A stretch of 64,000 nt of DNA, taken from assembly GCF_003951095.1 (NCBI RefSeq), contig NZ_QXGL01000006.1, forward strand, positions 62,001 through 126,000, written 5' to 3'. The position numbers were made by a program, and so were the translations under genes. Below, one piece after another: positions 25,751-35,031 of the stretch. Source of the stretch: Bifidobacterium goeldii. Lineage in GTDB: Bacteria; Actinomycetota; Actinomycetes; Actinomycetales; Bifidobacteriaceae. Below the pieces are notes generated by a model that made no database searches, had not been told where the DNA came from, and saw nothing but the letters and a program-made list of their open reading frames with translations. The first letter of the stretch is position 1. Every line of letters begins with the position of its first letter.

Positions 25751-28700
25751 ATGTATACCGAGTACCCCTCGGATCAGGAAGGCAGCGCGCGTTCGCATGA
25801 ACCACGCCATGCTAACCGTAGATCCCCATTTGCAAAGGTTGTCAAAAAATCAGTAGCGTGGGTTGCTGCAGCTGCCACACTGTTTGGTGGATTGTCCGCT
25901 GCTGCCGTTTCATCCACGGCCTTCGCTGATTCAGGCGTTACCGACAGCTATGCCAACACGCGTGGCAATGCCACGTTCGAGGCCGCCCGCGAGAAGTACG
26001 GCCTGACCGAATCCATGGATTCCGGCGCCATCTTGCACGCTTGGATGTGGTCGTTCAACACCATCAAAGAAAACATGGCCGCTATCGCAGAAGCTGGCTA
26101 CACTTCCGTGCAAACCGAACCGATGAGCCACATCAAGGTCAACACTGCGAACGGTAAGAAGTTCACGGAAAACTGGTATTACGTCTACCAGCCTACAAAC
26201 ACCAAGATCGGCAACTTCGTGGTCGGCACTGAAGACGATCTCAAAGCGCTTACCACTGAAGCCCACAAATACGGCGTTCGTATCATCGTCGACGTGGTCG
26301 CCAACCACTTCACCTCTGATTGGAACGCAATCGACTCTGATTGGCAAGATAAGAGCCTGTTCCACTCGCGCTCTAACTGCGGTGGCGCTAACGGCGATCA
26401 GATCGATTACTCCAACCGCTGGCAGGTAACCCAGTGCCACCTACTCGGCTTGTGGGATATCAACACGCAGAACCAGACTGCTGCAAACAAGATGCAAGCG
26501 TTCTTGAAGCAGGCTGTTGCTGACGGCGTGGACGGCTTCCGCTTCGATGCCGCTAAGCACGTCGAGCTTCCAGACGAGCTGGGCACGCATTCGGTCTACT
26601 GGGATACGATTCTGCAGAATGGCGCACAATACCAGTACGGTGAGGTGCTGCAGGGCGATTCCGGCCTGAACTACAAGGCGTACGCGGACCTGTTCACTAA
26701 GTATTCGAAGGATGGCGGCGGTAACACCGCATCCGCTTATGGTCAGACGGTCCGCTCGGCAATTCGTAACGGCAATCTGAGCGCTGGCACGCTGAGCAAT
26801 ATCAGCAATGGTGGCGCGAAGAACGATCAGCTGGTCACGTGGGTTGAGTCGCACGATAACTACGCGAACGGCGACAAGGAATCCACGTACCTCAACGATT
26901 ACCAGCTGAAGATGGGCTGGGCGCTGGTGGCTTCTCGTCAGGCTGGCGCACCGCTGTACTTCAACCGCCCGGTCGGCTCTGGTGGCTCGAACCCGCAGTT
27001 TGCGGAGAAGAGCCAGCTGGGTGACGCTGGTGACGACATGTGGAAGGACAAGTCCGTTGTGGCGGTCAACCACTTCCGCAACGCGATGGACGGCGAGGCC
27101 GAGTACCTGCGTAACTGCAACGGCCAGAACTCCTGCCTGATGGTCGAGCGTTATGTGGCTGACGGCAACAACGCCAACGATGGTGTGGTTATCGCCAACA
27201 TGGGCGGCGATCAGAGCCTTGTCGGTTCTGCTACCACGCTGGATGACGGCACGTATAAGGATCAGGTTAACGGCGGCTCCATCACGGTTTCCGGTGGCAA
27301 GATCACTGCTGGTACTGCTAAGGGCAACGCTGTGAGCGTCTACTACGATGCTTCCGGCTCCACCACCAAGGTTGCTTCCGTTTCTGCTACTGCTTCCAAG
27401 TCGTTCAGCACTGACACCACTACGGTTACGCTGTACGCCAAGAACGTGAAGAACGCTAAGTACACCACTTCTGAGGGCGAGTCCGGCTCGTTCAAGGATG
27501 GTGACACCATCGAGATTGGCTCTTCCATCAAGGTTGGTGGCAAGGTCACCGTGACTGTCACCGCTACGAACGCGGAGACCGGCGAAGCGCTGAAGAACAC
27601 GTACACGTACACGAAGACTGAGGTTGAGGCGCAGAATCTCGCCAGCCAATACCAGACGAAGACGAATGCCACCAAGAAGACCATTACGGTTGACGGCAAG
27701 ACGAACGACTGGGATAGCTCGATGATTATCGCGCAGGGTGCCGCAAACGACGACCCGCGCGTCTACCGCCCGAACTCGATGTACGAGGTTCCGATCGATC
27801 TGTACACGCTGTACGGCACCTATGATGACGACAACCTGTACCTGATGTGGGAAATGACCAACGTTCAGGATGTGGTTGCCCCCAACGACAACTACCCGCT
27901 GACGCAGGGCACGCTGTTCAATAACATGAACGTCCCGTTCTTCTTCGCATTCGATACTGGCGATAGCTCCACGCGCATCGGCAAGAGCGCGCAGCTCAAC
28001 ACTGGCGGCACGCTGTGGGATAGCGGTATCACCTGGCAGAACAAGCTCAACAAGGTGCTCGCCATCTCCACGAACGGTGCTAACGGCCCGTGGATCTACG
28101 GCGGCGACAGCAACGGCCTGAACGCGAACGCACAGTACGGCCCGGCAGCTAACGCGAAGACCGATACTGAGAAGTCCGGCATCGTGTTCAAGTACGGTCA
28201 GGGCATTCTGAGCTCTGCGGTCAACGGTATTGACGGCGCGTACGGCACCAACAACGGCCGCGTGCCCGGCGATATGAAGGCTGGCAGCAACGCGAAGTGG
28301 GTCAACTTCAACGAGAAGGGCCACAACTCCTCCACGATGGACTTCCACTACGAGATGTCTATCCCGCTGAGCGAGCTGGGTACCGACGCGGCGAAGATCG
28401 CCAAGAGTGGCCTCGGCGTGCAGCTGGTGGCTACGATGGGCAAGTCCGGTATGGATGCTCTGCCGTACGATCTCGCAGTGAACGACAACGCTGACTTGGA
28501 TGATTCTGCTGGCTCTCAGGAGAACAACAGCTTCGAGAAGTCCGATCAGGATAACTTCACGGTGAACTTCGCTCGCATTGGCGGCTCGGATGATTCCGGC
28601 TCCGGTGAGGACGACACGGTGAAGGTGACTTCTGTGGCGATCTCCGGCGATGATGTGAAGTCTGGCAAGCTGACGGCTGATCTGGCTGCTGGCGACACGA

Positions 28701-30319
28701 CCTCGCAGCTGACTGCAACGGTGAAGCCTGACAACGCAACCAATAAGAAGGTGACGTGGAAGTCTTCCAACACTGCTGTTGCCACCGTAGATAAGAATGG
28801 TCTCGTAACCTTCGTGAAGAAGGGTACTGCGACGATTACCGCAACTGCTGGCGGCAAGAGCGCGACTGTTGATGTGACCGTGACCGGTGAGAAGCCGGTG
28901 GCGAACAACACGACCGTGTTCTACCCGAGCACCGTGTACGGCGCAAACTCCACCTACCTGCACTATCGTGTGGCTGACGGCAAGTGGACCACTGCTCCGG
29001 GCGTGAAGATGACCGAAGCGTGCGACGGCTGGGTTTCCTACACGATTAAGGACGTGAAGGAACAGCAGGTTGAGTTCGTGTTCACCAATGGTTCCGGCCA
29101 GTGGGATAACAACAGCAACGCCAACTACAAGGCTTCTGGAGCGACGATCGTGGTGCAGAACGGCCAGGTCGGTTCCGTGAGCCCGTGCGTAGTAAAGGTT
29201 GACTCCATCGCAATCTCCGGCGACGGTGTGAAGAACGGTGCTCTGTCGCTCAAGGCTGGCGAGTCCGCAACCCTGAAGGCTACGGTCTCCCCCGCTGAGG
29301 CTCAGGATTCTGCTCGCATCTCGTGGTCTTCTTCTGATTCTTCCATTGCTTCTGTGATGGGTACTGGTGTGGTGAGTGCGAAGAAGGCTGGTACGGTGAC
29401 GATTACTGCTGAGTCTGGTGACGTGAAAGCCTCGATCAAGCTCACGGTTGAAGCAAATATTGAGACCGTTCCAGTAATAATCCATGCGACAGCCTCTCTG
29501 GCGAATGGTGAGACCCTGTACGCGGTTGGTGACTGGGGACAGAAGAACGCTTGGTCTCGCTCCAGCGGCGTCAAACTGACCGGCTCCTCTACCACGTTTA
29601 CTGGTGTTGCGAACGCAGCCGTTGGCAAACCAATGACCTTCCGTTTGATCAAGGTTAACGCGAATGGCAAGGTTACTTGGGACCCGACAACCGATCGCAA
29701 GGTCGCTAAGGTATCGTCCGCAACCACACTCAACGTGGCCTGGGATACCAAGACTGTCACCTCTACCGTAACCGTGAAGATCAAGGCTCACGCCTCTCTG
29801 GCGAATGGTGAGACCCTGTACGCGGTTGGTGACTGGGGACAGAAGAACGCTTGGTCTCGCTCCAGCGGCGTCAAACTGACCAATACTACGGGCTCGGTAT
29901 ATGCTGGCTCGTTCGACGTGACCGCCGGCCAGGCCGTGGCTTTCCGTTTGATCAAGATCGACGCCAACGGTAAGTCCACTTGGGATCCTGTCTCTGATCG
30001 TAAGGTCACTGTCAACGAACCAATGACCCTAGGCGTATCTTGGACGTCCTCGAATGTGACAACCGACGGTACCACTCCTGAAGATGTGTTCACGATCTCT
30101 GGTGCTGGCGTGTCTAACGGTAAGCTCACGCTCGCCAAGGGCAAGCTCGTTCAGCTCAACCTCGAGAACGCACCTACCGGTAAGGTGACCTGGTCGTCTG
30201 ATGGTGCAGCCGTGGCCGTAACCGGCACCGGCAACGTGTACGGCGTACAAGCCGGCACCAACACCATCACCGCCACCGTGGGAGGCAAGACCGCTACCAT
30301 CACCATCACCGTCAAATAA
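25751..30319 (+). CDS. Secreted multidomain alpha-amylase (GH13_28-like) with several starch-binding modules
   Basis: 1522 aa from the ATG at 25751 (AAGGAG). A long n-region and signal end at AFA, with the mature protein from about Asp60. The catalytic domain closely follows Bacillus AmyE: DVVANH (region I), GFRFDAAKH with nucleophile Asp266, GEVLQG with acid Glu298, and WVESHDNYAN with Asp369. After the C-domain comes a ~300-residue module (about 637-950, VDGKTNDWDSS...) that fits CBM74. Then follow Big2 (956-1046), a CBM25 (1052-1145, YLHYRVADGKWTTAPGVKM), Big2 (1149-1236), two tandem CBM20-like modules (1239-1436) and a last Big2. It should attack granular or resistant starch outside the cell. 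There is no LPxTG anchor. Confidence 0.93.
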   Translation: MYTEYPSDQEGSARSHEPRHANRRSPFAKVVKKSVAWVAAAATLFGGLSAAAVSSTAFADSGVTDSYANTRGNATFEAAREKYGLTESMDSGAILHAWMWSFNTIKENMAAIAEAGYTSVQTEPMSHIKVNTANGKKFTENWYYVYQPTNTKIGNFVVGTEDDLKALTTEAHKYGVRIIVDVVANHFTSDWNAIDSDWQDKSLFHSRSNCGGANGDQIDYSNRWQVTQCHLLGLWDINTQNQTAANKMQAFLKQAVADGVDGFRFDAAKHVELPDELGTHSVYWDTILQNGAQYQYGEVLQGDSGLNYKAYADLFTKYSKDGGGNTASAYGQTVRSAIRNGNLSAGTLSNISNGGAKNDQLVTWVESHDNYANGDKESTYLNDYQLKMGWALVASRQAGAPLYFNRPVGSGGSNPQFAEKSQLGDAGDDMWKDKSVVAVNHFRNAMDGEAEYLRNCNGQNSCLMVERYVADGNNANDGVVIANMGGDQSLVGSATTLDDGTYKDQVNGGSITVSGGKITAGTAKGNAVSVYYDASGSTTKVASVSATASKSFSTDTTTVTLYAKNVKNAKYTTSEGESGSFKDGDTIEIGSSIKVGGKVTVTVTATNAETGEALKNTYTYTKTEVEAQNLASQYQTKTNATKKTITVDGKTNDWDSSMIIAQGAANDDPRVYRPNSMYEVPIDLYTLYGTYDDDNLYLMWEMTNVQDVVAPNDNYPLTQGTLFNNMNVPFFFAFDTGDSSTRIGKSAQLNTGGTLWDSGITWQNKLNKVLAISTNGANGPWIYGGDSNGLNANAQYGPAANAKTDTEKSGIVFKYGQGILSSAVNGIDGAYGTNNGRVPGDMKAGSNAKWVNFNEKGHNSSTMDFHYEMSIPLSELGTDAAKIAKSGLGVQLVATMGKSGMDALPYDLAVNDNADLDDSAGSQENNSFEKSDQDNFTVNFARIGGSDDSGSGEDDTVKVTSVAISGDDVKSGKLTADLAAGDTTSQLTATVKPDNATNKKVTWKSSNTAVATVDKNGLVTFVKKGTATITATAGGKSATVDVTVTGEKPVANNTTVFYPSTVYGANSTYLHYRVADGKWTTAPGVKMTEACDGWVSYTIKDVKEQQVEFVFTNGSGQWDNNSNANYKASGATIVVQNGQVGSVSPCVVKVDSIAISGDGVKNGALSLKAGESATLKATVSPAEAQDSARISWSSSDSSIASVMGTGVVSAKKAGTVTITAESGDVKASIKLTVEANIETVPVIIHATASLANGETLYAVGDWGQKNAWSRSSGVKLTGSSTTFTGVANAAVGKPMTFRLIKVNANGKVTWDPTTDRKVAKVSSATTLNVAWDTKTVTSTVTVKIKAHASLANGETLYAVGDWGQKNAWSRSSGVKLTNTTGSVYAGSFDVTAGQAVAFRLIKIDANGKSTWDPVSDRKVTVNEPMTLGVSWTSSNVTTDGTTPEDVFTISGAGVSNGKLTLAKGKLVQLNLENAPTGKVTWSSDGAAVAVTGTGNVYGVQAGTNTITATVGGKTATITITVK

Positions 30320-30339
30320 CCACTAACCCACAACCAACC

Positions 30340-30385
30340 AAATTGGGCTGTTCCCAGAACACACGTTCCAGGAACAGCCCAATTT
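30340..30385. terminator. Strong stem-loop between amylase and EPS genes
   Basis: A perfect 15-bp inverted repeat (30340-30354 with 30371-30385), 20 bp past the amylase stop and 39 bp past the stop of the converging pyruvyl transferase gene. Only short T-runs flank it, so it may serve both strands imperfectly. Confidence 0.75.
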
Positions 30386-30423
30386 GTCAAACAACACATT
30401 CCAGTAAAAAGAGATGCATTGAA

Positions 30424-31563
30424 CTAATCACTAATACTCGAACGCAAATAGTTCAATGATTCTGTAACGTATTGATCAAGAGCAACATTAACCTCGTCAT
30501 ATTGAATCTTTTTGCTCAGATCAATATCTTGAATGTTTTTCTCATTAAGAATTCGATCTGTAAGATTAAGTTTTGAAAGAATCTGCCCTTTTCTGGTTCC
30601 GATCTCATACTCGTAAGAGTTTTCGGTAAACATCCAAAAATCTTTATTGAAATTAATAGAGAACAGAGTTCCATGGTAGGAGTCTGTAATCACCATCTCA
30701 GCATTATCAACCAAAGACAAAAACTCCGCAGGACCAGAAGCTAACACATTAACCAAATGTTTATTAGGAGGAACAAAACCCGCAAGTGGAGTCAAAATAT
30801 AAACAGGCAACCCAGTTCTAACCGAAAGTTGGCTCAACCTCGAAAAAATTGGGAACGACCTTTTTGGACGAATCAAAGAATAAAATAAAATATATTTTTT
30901 CTTATTAGTAAGAGTATGTGAGAACTTTCTCCACTCTTTGGGTCTAATTAGCAGTGTTGGATCACAAACTGTTGTAATCTTTTTATCTGTTACATTGGAT
31001 AAACGCTTATTAGCGTTCTCTTCCCTCACAGAAATATGCTTGAAATTCTTCAACTTGGGGGCTATAAGCTCTAGCTCAGCATCAGTCATAGTCGCTGGAG
31101 AAGACGCATATGTGATTTTGGGAGAATTAGTCCATGTCAGCAGATAGGGATCCATTGCACTCCATTCGGCTTTTTCAAGCTCGTTAGAGTGCTTATTGAT
31201 GATTTGATCACTTCCGCTAATAACTAAATCAAAGGAATCACGCAGAAGAGATAAATCCGAAGGATTCTCAAACCTATCGGATGTCAAATTGAGGTTTTTT
31301 TGAATAAAAGATTCAAATAAAGTATTTCGCTTAAGCCTTTTATTAGCGACAGGCAGCATTGTCAAATCAGCGAGCAAAGTGCTTAACCCATCGTGTGTTC
31401 TATATAAGGTTTTGTAGAAGACATCACCTAAATGCGGTCGATAATCTATGACCTTTACGTCATACCCGAAATTTGAAACAGCAAGCTGAGTAGCTAGAGC
31501 CTGTAAAACAGAGCCATAATTGTACGCTGAGTGATAAGTAATAAGTCCGATGTTATTGACCAT
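30424..31563 (-). CDS. Polysaccharide pyruvyl transferase family protein
   Basis: 379 aa, AT-rich. The N-terminus MVNNIGLITYHSAYNYGSVLQALA is the typical opening of the PF04230 (CsaB/WcaK-type) family. DLVISGSDQIINKHSN and the late EMVITDSYHGTLFSINFNKDFW carry the family's SD-Q and SYHGT motifs. Such enzymes add a pyruvyl ketal to a sugar of the repeat unit from phosphoenolpyruvate, giving the polymer negative charge. AGAAGGAA precedes the ATG. It is the last gene of the second EPS block, 12 bp after the nitroreductase-like gene. Confidence 0.9.
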   Translation of the reverse strand: MVNNIGLITYHSAYNYGSVLQALATQLAVSNFGYDVKVIDYRPHLGDVFYKTLYRTHDGLSTLLADLTMLPVANKRLKRNTLFESFIQKNLNLTSDRFENPSDLSLLRDSFDLVISGSDQIINKHSNELEKAEWSAMDPYLLTWTNSPKITYASSPATMTDAELELIAPKLKNFKHISVREENANKRLSNVTDKKITTVCDPTLLIRPKEWRKFSHTLTNKKKYILFYSLIRPKRSFPIFSRLSQLSVRTGLPVYILTPLAGFVPPNKHLVNVLASGPAEFLSLVDNAEMVITDSYHGTLFSINFNKDFWMFTENSYEYEIGTRKGQILSKLNLTDRILNEKNIQDIDLSKKIQYDEVNVALDQYVTESLNYLRSSISD

Positions 31564-31575
31564 TGTTTTCCTTCT

Positions 31576-32601
31576 CTAGTGTATGATTCGCGTAATGCTT
31601 TTGCCAGCAAATCTAAAGGACTTGGGAGCAGGCACAGAATCGGCAAAGTTTCCGATAGCAACAAAAGCGATAAGAACTTCACTATCTGGAATATTCAGGA
31701 GAGAACGCATTTGCTTTTCCTGTTTAATCTGGAACATAGCATTTAAAGGGCAAGTGGCCAAAGACTCGTATTCCAATGAAAGCAGGAATGACATGGTGAA
31801 CAATCCGCCATCAATATAAGGCTCATTGCGTTCCTCTGCACCAACAAAAGTTGAAATATCTGATGTAATCAAAGCAAGAACTGGAGGCTTTTTATAGCCT
31901 CTCCATCCCCCTTGGAGATCAAGCGCCTGGGCAATAATCTTTGTATTATTAATTAGCGTGACTCTAAAAGACTGCCTATTACAAACCGATGGAGTTTTCA
32001 TAGAAAGATTTATCGCTCGATGTATTTTGTCAAAATCAACTGGCGAGTCATCAAATTCTCTTACACTTGTGCGCCCATTAAAAATCTCTGAAAAGTTTTT
32101 TTGACAGTTTTCTTTCTTTTCCGATGCTAAAACATTATTAACACCAGATATTGGTTCCTTCTTACTATTACTAAGGTGAACAGAATCAACAATTCGATAA
32201 TAGAAATCTGGTAGAGGCTCATTGATAGCTTCATGCTTCATTCGATAAGCTAGAAAAACATCACTTGCTGCAATATATGCTTCATTGTCAAGCGAGTACC
32301 CACGTTGATGCCACTCAACCATTACCTTAGCAAGATCTGAAAAAGCCCTTTTCCCGAATCTGGGTCTGAAATCTGTATGCGATAAACCCTTCTCAATTCG
32401 ATGAGTAAAATAGACCAGCTTACCCACTAATTGAGGTTCTCCTGTGTTCCAAGGACTTGAACAGTACTTGAAAAATCTCTTTCGTTGATCTTTATAAAAT
32501 AAAGATAACTTGTAATCAAACTTGTTTTTTTGAAGATAAACCCAAGCACACTTAGGCATAATGTTTTTCAGTACAAGTTTAATCTTTGTTACAATCGGCA
32601 T
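31576..32601 (-). CDS. Nitroreductase-like protein of the EPS cluster
   Basis: 341 aa from the ATG at 32601 (GGGAAGA upstream; an earlier TTG at 32628 is unlikely). The first ~190 residues are specific to this type (HRIEKGLSHTDFRPRFGK). The C-terminal half is a nitroreductase fold: NGRTSVREFDDSPVD, MKTPSVCNRQSFRV and YESLATCPLNAM, the expected FMN-binding pattern. Nitroreductase-like genes are often found next to pyruvyl transferase genes in polysaccharide loci, where their role is unproven. An oxidoreductase acting on a sugar or its donor is a guess. Confidence 0.82.
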   Translation of the reverse strand: MPIVTKIKLVLKNIMPKCAWVYLQKNKFDYKLSLFYKDQRKRFFKYCSSPWNTGEPQLVGKLVYFTHRIEKGLSHTDFRPRFGKRAFSDLAKVMVEWHQRGYSLDNEAYIAASDVFLAYRMKHEAINEPLPDFYYRIVDSVHLSNSKKEPISGVNNVLASEKKENCQKNFSEIFNGRTSVREFDDSPVDFDKIHRAINLSMKTPSVCNRQSFRVTLINNTKIIAQALDLQGGWRGYKKPPVLALITSDISTFVGAEERNEPYIDGGLFTMSFLLSLEYESLATCPLNAMFQIKQEKQMRSLLNIPDSEVLIAFVAIGNFADSVPAPKSFRFAGKSITRIIH

Positions 32602-32646
32602 GGTTAATCTTCCCTTTTCTCGCGACAATTCAACATTATCTTCATA

Positions 32647-33675
32647 TTAAATCAGCGCTAAAGCATGTTCCAAAGATTTATTTGTGTAATATCCAACGGC
32701 CAAACGTTCCTGAATTGTTTTTACATTATTTTGCATTGAACGATACTCATTTTCATCAACAGAGCGAATCTTACTGATTGCATCATCAATGCTATTCACT
32801 GCAAATCCAATTCCATTTTTAACTACAAAATCCGCCTCAGCAGCTTCTTTCCAAATAAGAATAGGCAGACCTGAGATAATATATAGAGACAACTTGTGAG
32901 GATTATTTACCCTCAGATACTCTCCATATGTCCCTTCACACTTTTCAATACTTGGGCCGTCCCAGACTAATCCATACTTCCCCTTAATCGTATGTGGAAG
33001 GAGATCGGGAGGAACAGATCCCTCGTACCATTTAGCCTCATTAGATGAGGGAACAAAATTAGGACCGTAAATTTTAAAATCCGCATTAGGAAAATGACTG
33101 AAGAGCTGATATACATAACCAGCTTTTTCGGGATCCATGTTTCCCGCAATAACAATACCTTGTTCTTTATTGATTGATTTGGATGGAATATCTTCTATTA
33201 AATAATCAAAAATCTCAAGATCAACGATAGGACAATCTACTCCGGATTCCTTCAGATATGATGACATCACGGAATTATGAGAAATAATAGCATCAGCCAT
33301 CATTAACCAATTCTGATCTACACCTTTGAAGTCATATCCTCTTAAACTCTGAAGATCATGAATGAGATAAATTAGTTTTGCACCTTTACCCTTAATAGCT
33401 TTAATTAGAGGCAAAGCAACCAAAGATACTTTGGGATACATCAACATAGGATATTGTAACAATATAACATCGCCTTTTTTTATCCGACGATATATATTGA
33501 ACCATCCAAAAAATGTCTTCGGTATACATATAATTTTATCAAATAGGCCTTTATCTTCACCCTTGGGAAGGGCAAGATGATTCCATGTCTTTAAAATTTT
33601 TGTAATATCAGACCTGGCTTTTAAACCCGCGTGGTTCTTATGAACTGATTCTTCTGAAACTTCGTAATAAACCAT
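32647..33675 (-). CDS. Glycosyltransferase (Gtf3/galactofuranosyltransferase-like)
   Basis: 342 aa. A GT-B like protein: KGDVILLQYPMLMYP and LIYLIHDLQSLRGYD in the N-terminal lobe, and GLVWDGPSIEKCEGTYGEY followed by NNPHKLSLYIISGLPILIW in the C-terminal lobe. The latter pattern is shared with Gtf3 and with beta-1,6-galactofuranosyltransferase-like enzymes of oral and gut Gram-positives. It would add one sugar (galactofuranose or glucose) to the repeat unit. It lies 45 bp before the nitroreductase-like gene. Confidence 0.85.
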   Translation of the reverse strand: MVYYEVSEESVHKNHAGLKARSDITKILKTWNHLALPKGEDKGLFDKIICIPKTFFGWFNIYRRIKKGDVILLQYPMLMYPKVSLVALPLIKAIKGKGAKLIYLIHDLQSLRGYDFKGVDQNWLMMADAIISHNSVMSSYLKESGVDCPIVDLEIFDYLIEDIPSKSINKEQGIVIAGNMDPEKAGYVYQLFSHFPNADFKIYGPNFVPSSNEAKWYEGSVPPDLLPHTIKGKYGLVWDGPSIEKCEGTYGEYLRVNNPHKLSLYIISGLPILIWKEAAEADFVVKNGIGFAVNSIDDAISKIRSVDENEYRSMQNNVKTIQERLAVGYYTNKSLEHALALI

Positions 33676-33685
33676 TTCATATTCC

Positions 33686-34714
33686 TTAATGAATTTGATT
33701 ACTTCTAATATATGAGATCAAAGCACTGACCCTATAGACTCTATATTTCAAAGCATATAGAGCAATTCTTTTGGGTAAAGAAAAGTTATTTATATATTTA
33801 TTTTTTAAAGCCTCGCAAAAAATTGGTAAAGAAACAATCCTCTTATAACTATCTTTTCGTTTAGCTTTATCCCATCCTGATTTCTGGTTAAAGATATAGT
33901 GCTGTTGAACTAGCAACAGATGAAAAAGAACATATTCCTGATAAGCAGAGCGATATGCATTATCAGTTCTTTCCCCCATCGTTATCATTGATTTCTCAAT
34001 CTCTGAAACATACGTTTGTCTAAAGGTCGAAACAGCCGATCGAGTGTTTCTCACATACGTATATACTGATTGATCTATATAGCCGATTCTCTCCGCTTTC
34101 AAAGCAACATCAAAAACAAAAAGGGTATCTTCTCCTAGTGAAATACCTTCCTCAAAGCTTATATTATTTTCAATAATCGTTTTCTTATAAAAAATTTTGC
34201 CCCAGACTGGGCTGACACCCTTATCTGGCATAAGAATGTCTCTTCTGTACTCTGCTAAAGAATTACCGTAATAAATATTAGACCGAGAAGAGTAACAAAC
34301 AAACTCGCTACCTTGCTGCATTCGCTTCTCATACTTGCCTTGAACAATTTCGCAATGATTTTCAACCGCATATTCGAACAAATATTTTACCGATTGATCG
34401 GGAAGTATATCATCAGCATCAACAAATAAAATCCAATCGCCTCTAGACTCTTGAATACCCTTATTTCTTGCAGAGGAAACACCAGAATGCACAATTACAT
34501 ACTGTTTGTAACTAACAGAGGAATGACTGTCAATGATTTTCTGAAGATTGCTATCGATTTCCCCGTCGCACACGATGATGCATTCAACACCGTTCATATC
34601 TTTCATTTGCTGATCGATGCTAGAAAGACACGCATCAAAAAGATCAGGGACAGGATGATAGACCGGTACAACTACTGAAACGTTGATTCTTCCATCTGTC
34701 TTCATTAAATCCAT
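33686..34714 (-). CDS. Family 2 glycosyltransferase
   Basis: 342 aa. The GT-A fold is clear: INVSVVVPVYHPVPDLFDACLSSID, SGVSSARNKGIQESRGDWILFVDADD with the DxD metal site, and SLGEDTLFVFDVALKAERIGY. It transfers one sugar from a nucleotide donor to the lipid-linked repeat unit on the cytoplasmic side. An in-frame ATG nine bases into the gene is an alternative start. It ends 10 bp before the Gtf3-like gene and probably begins the last transcription unit of the block, since the next gene upstream is on the opposite strand. Confidence 0.93.
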   Translation of the reverse strand: MDLMKTDGRINVSVVVPVYHPVPDLFDACLSSIDQQMKDMNGVECIIVCDGEIDSNLQKIIDSHSSVSYKQYVIVHSGVSSARNKGIQESRGDWILFVDADDILPDQSVKYLFEYAVENHCEIVQGKYEKRMQQGSEFVCYSSRSNIYYGNSLAEYRRDILMPDKGVSPVWGKIFYKKTIIENNISFEEGISLGEDTLFVFDVALKAERIGYIDQSVYTYVRNTRSAVSTFRQTYVSEIEKSMITMGERTDNAYRSAYQEYVLFHLLLVQQHYIFNQKSGWDKAKRKDSYKRIVSLPIFCEALKNKYINNFSLPKRIALYALKYRVYRVSALISYIRSNQIH

Positions 34715-34957
34715 TCTAGTATTTTACGTTTAGGGGTGGCTAATTCTTCTTAACCTGTGACCAATGCAGTTTGCACATTAGGAATTGCTGCACCAAATGA
34801 TCTTTACTCCGCTTTCATCACTTTTGCGTAAGAATTATTCTCCTCATACCCTTAAGATGACAATGAAATATGAATATACGTTTAGTCGTATGCCTACGTT
34901 ATAGAATTTCTATTGTTAAATAACAGTTTTTTAGTTTGATACGTAGATAACGATGAA

Positions 34958-34972
34958 AACGATAGTATCGTT
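34958..34972. promoter_or_regulatory. Perfect palindrome upstream of the acyltransferase
   Basis: AACGATA-G-TATCGTT in the AT-rich, gene-free gap between the divergent glycosyltransferase and acyltransferase genes (34715-35031), 60 bp before the proposed acyltransferase start. It is a candidate operator. No other supported feature lies in this gap. Confidence 0.35.
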
Positions 34973-35031
34973 CCTGGTATCCTAGGTTATCGAGAGGCAA
35001 TCTCTATTGATATGGAAGAAGTAAATCTATA

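Noticed and set aside
26441-29791. 1116-aa open frame antisense to the amylase gene
   Set aside because: Shadow of a strongly biased gene; Arg/His/Leu-rich sequence with no domain and no start signals.
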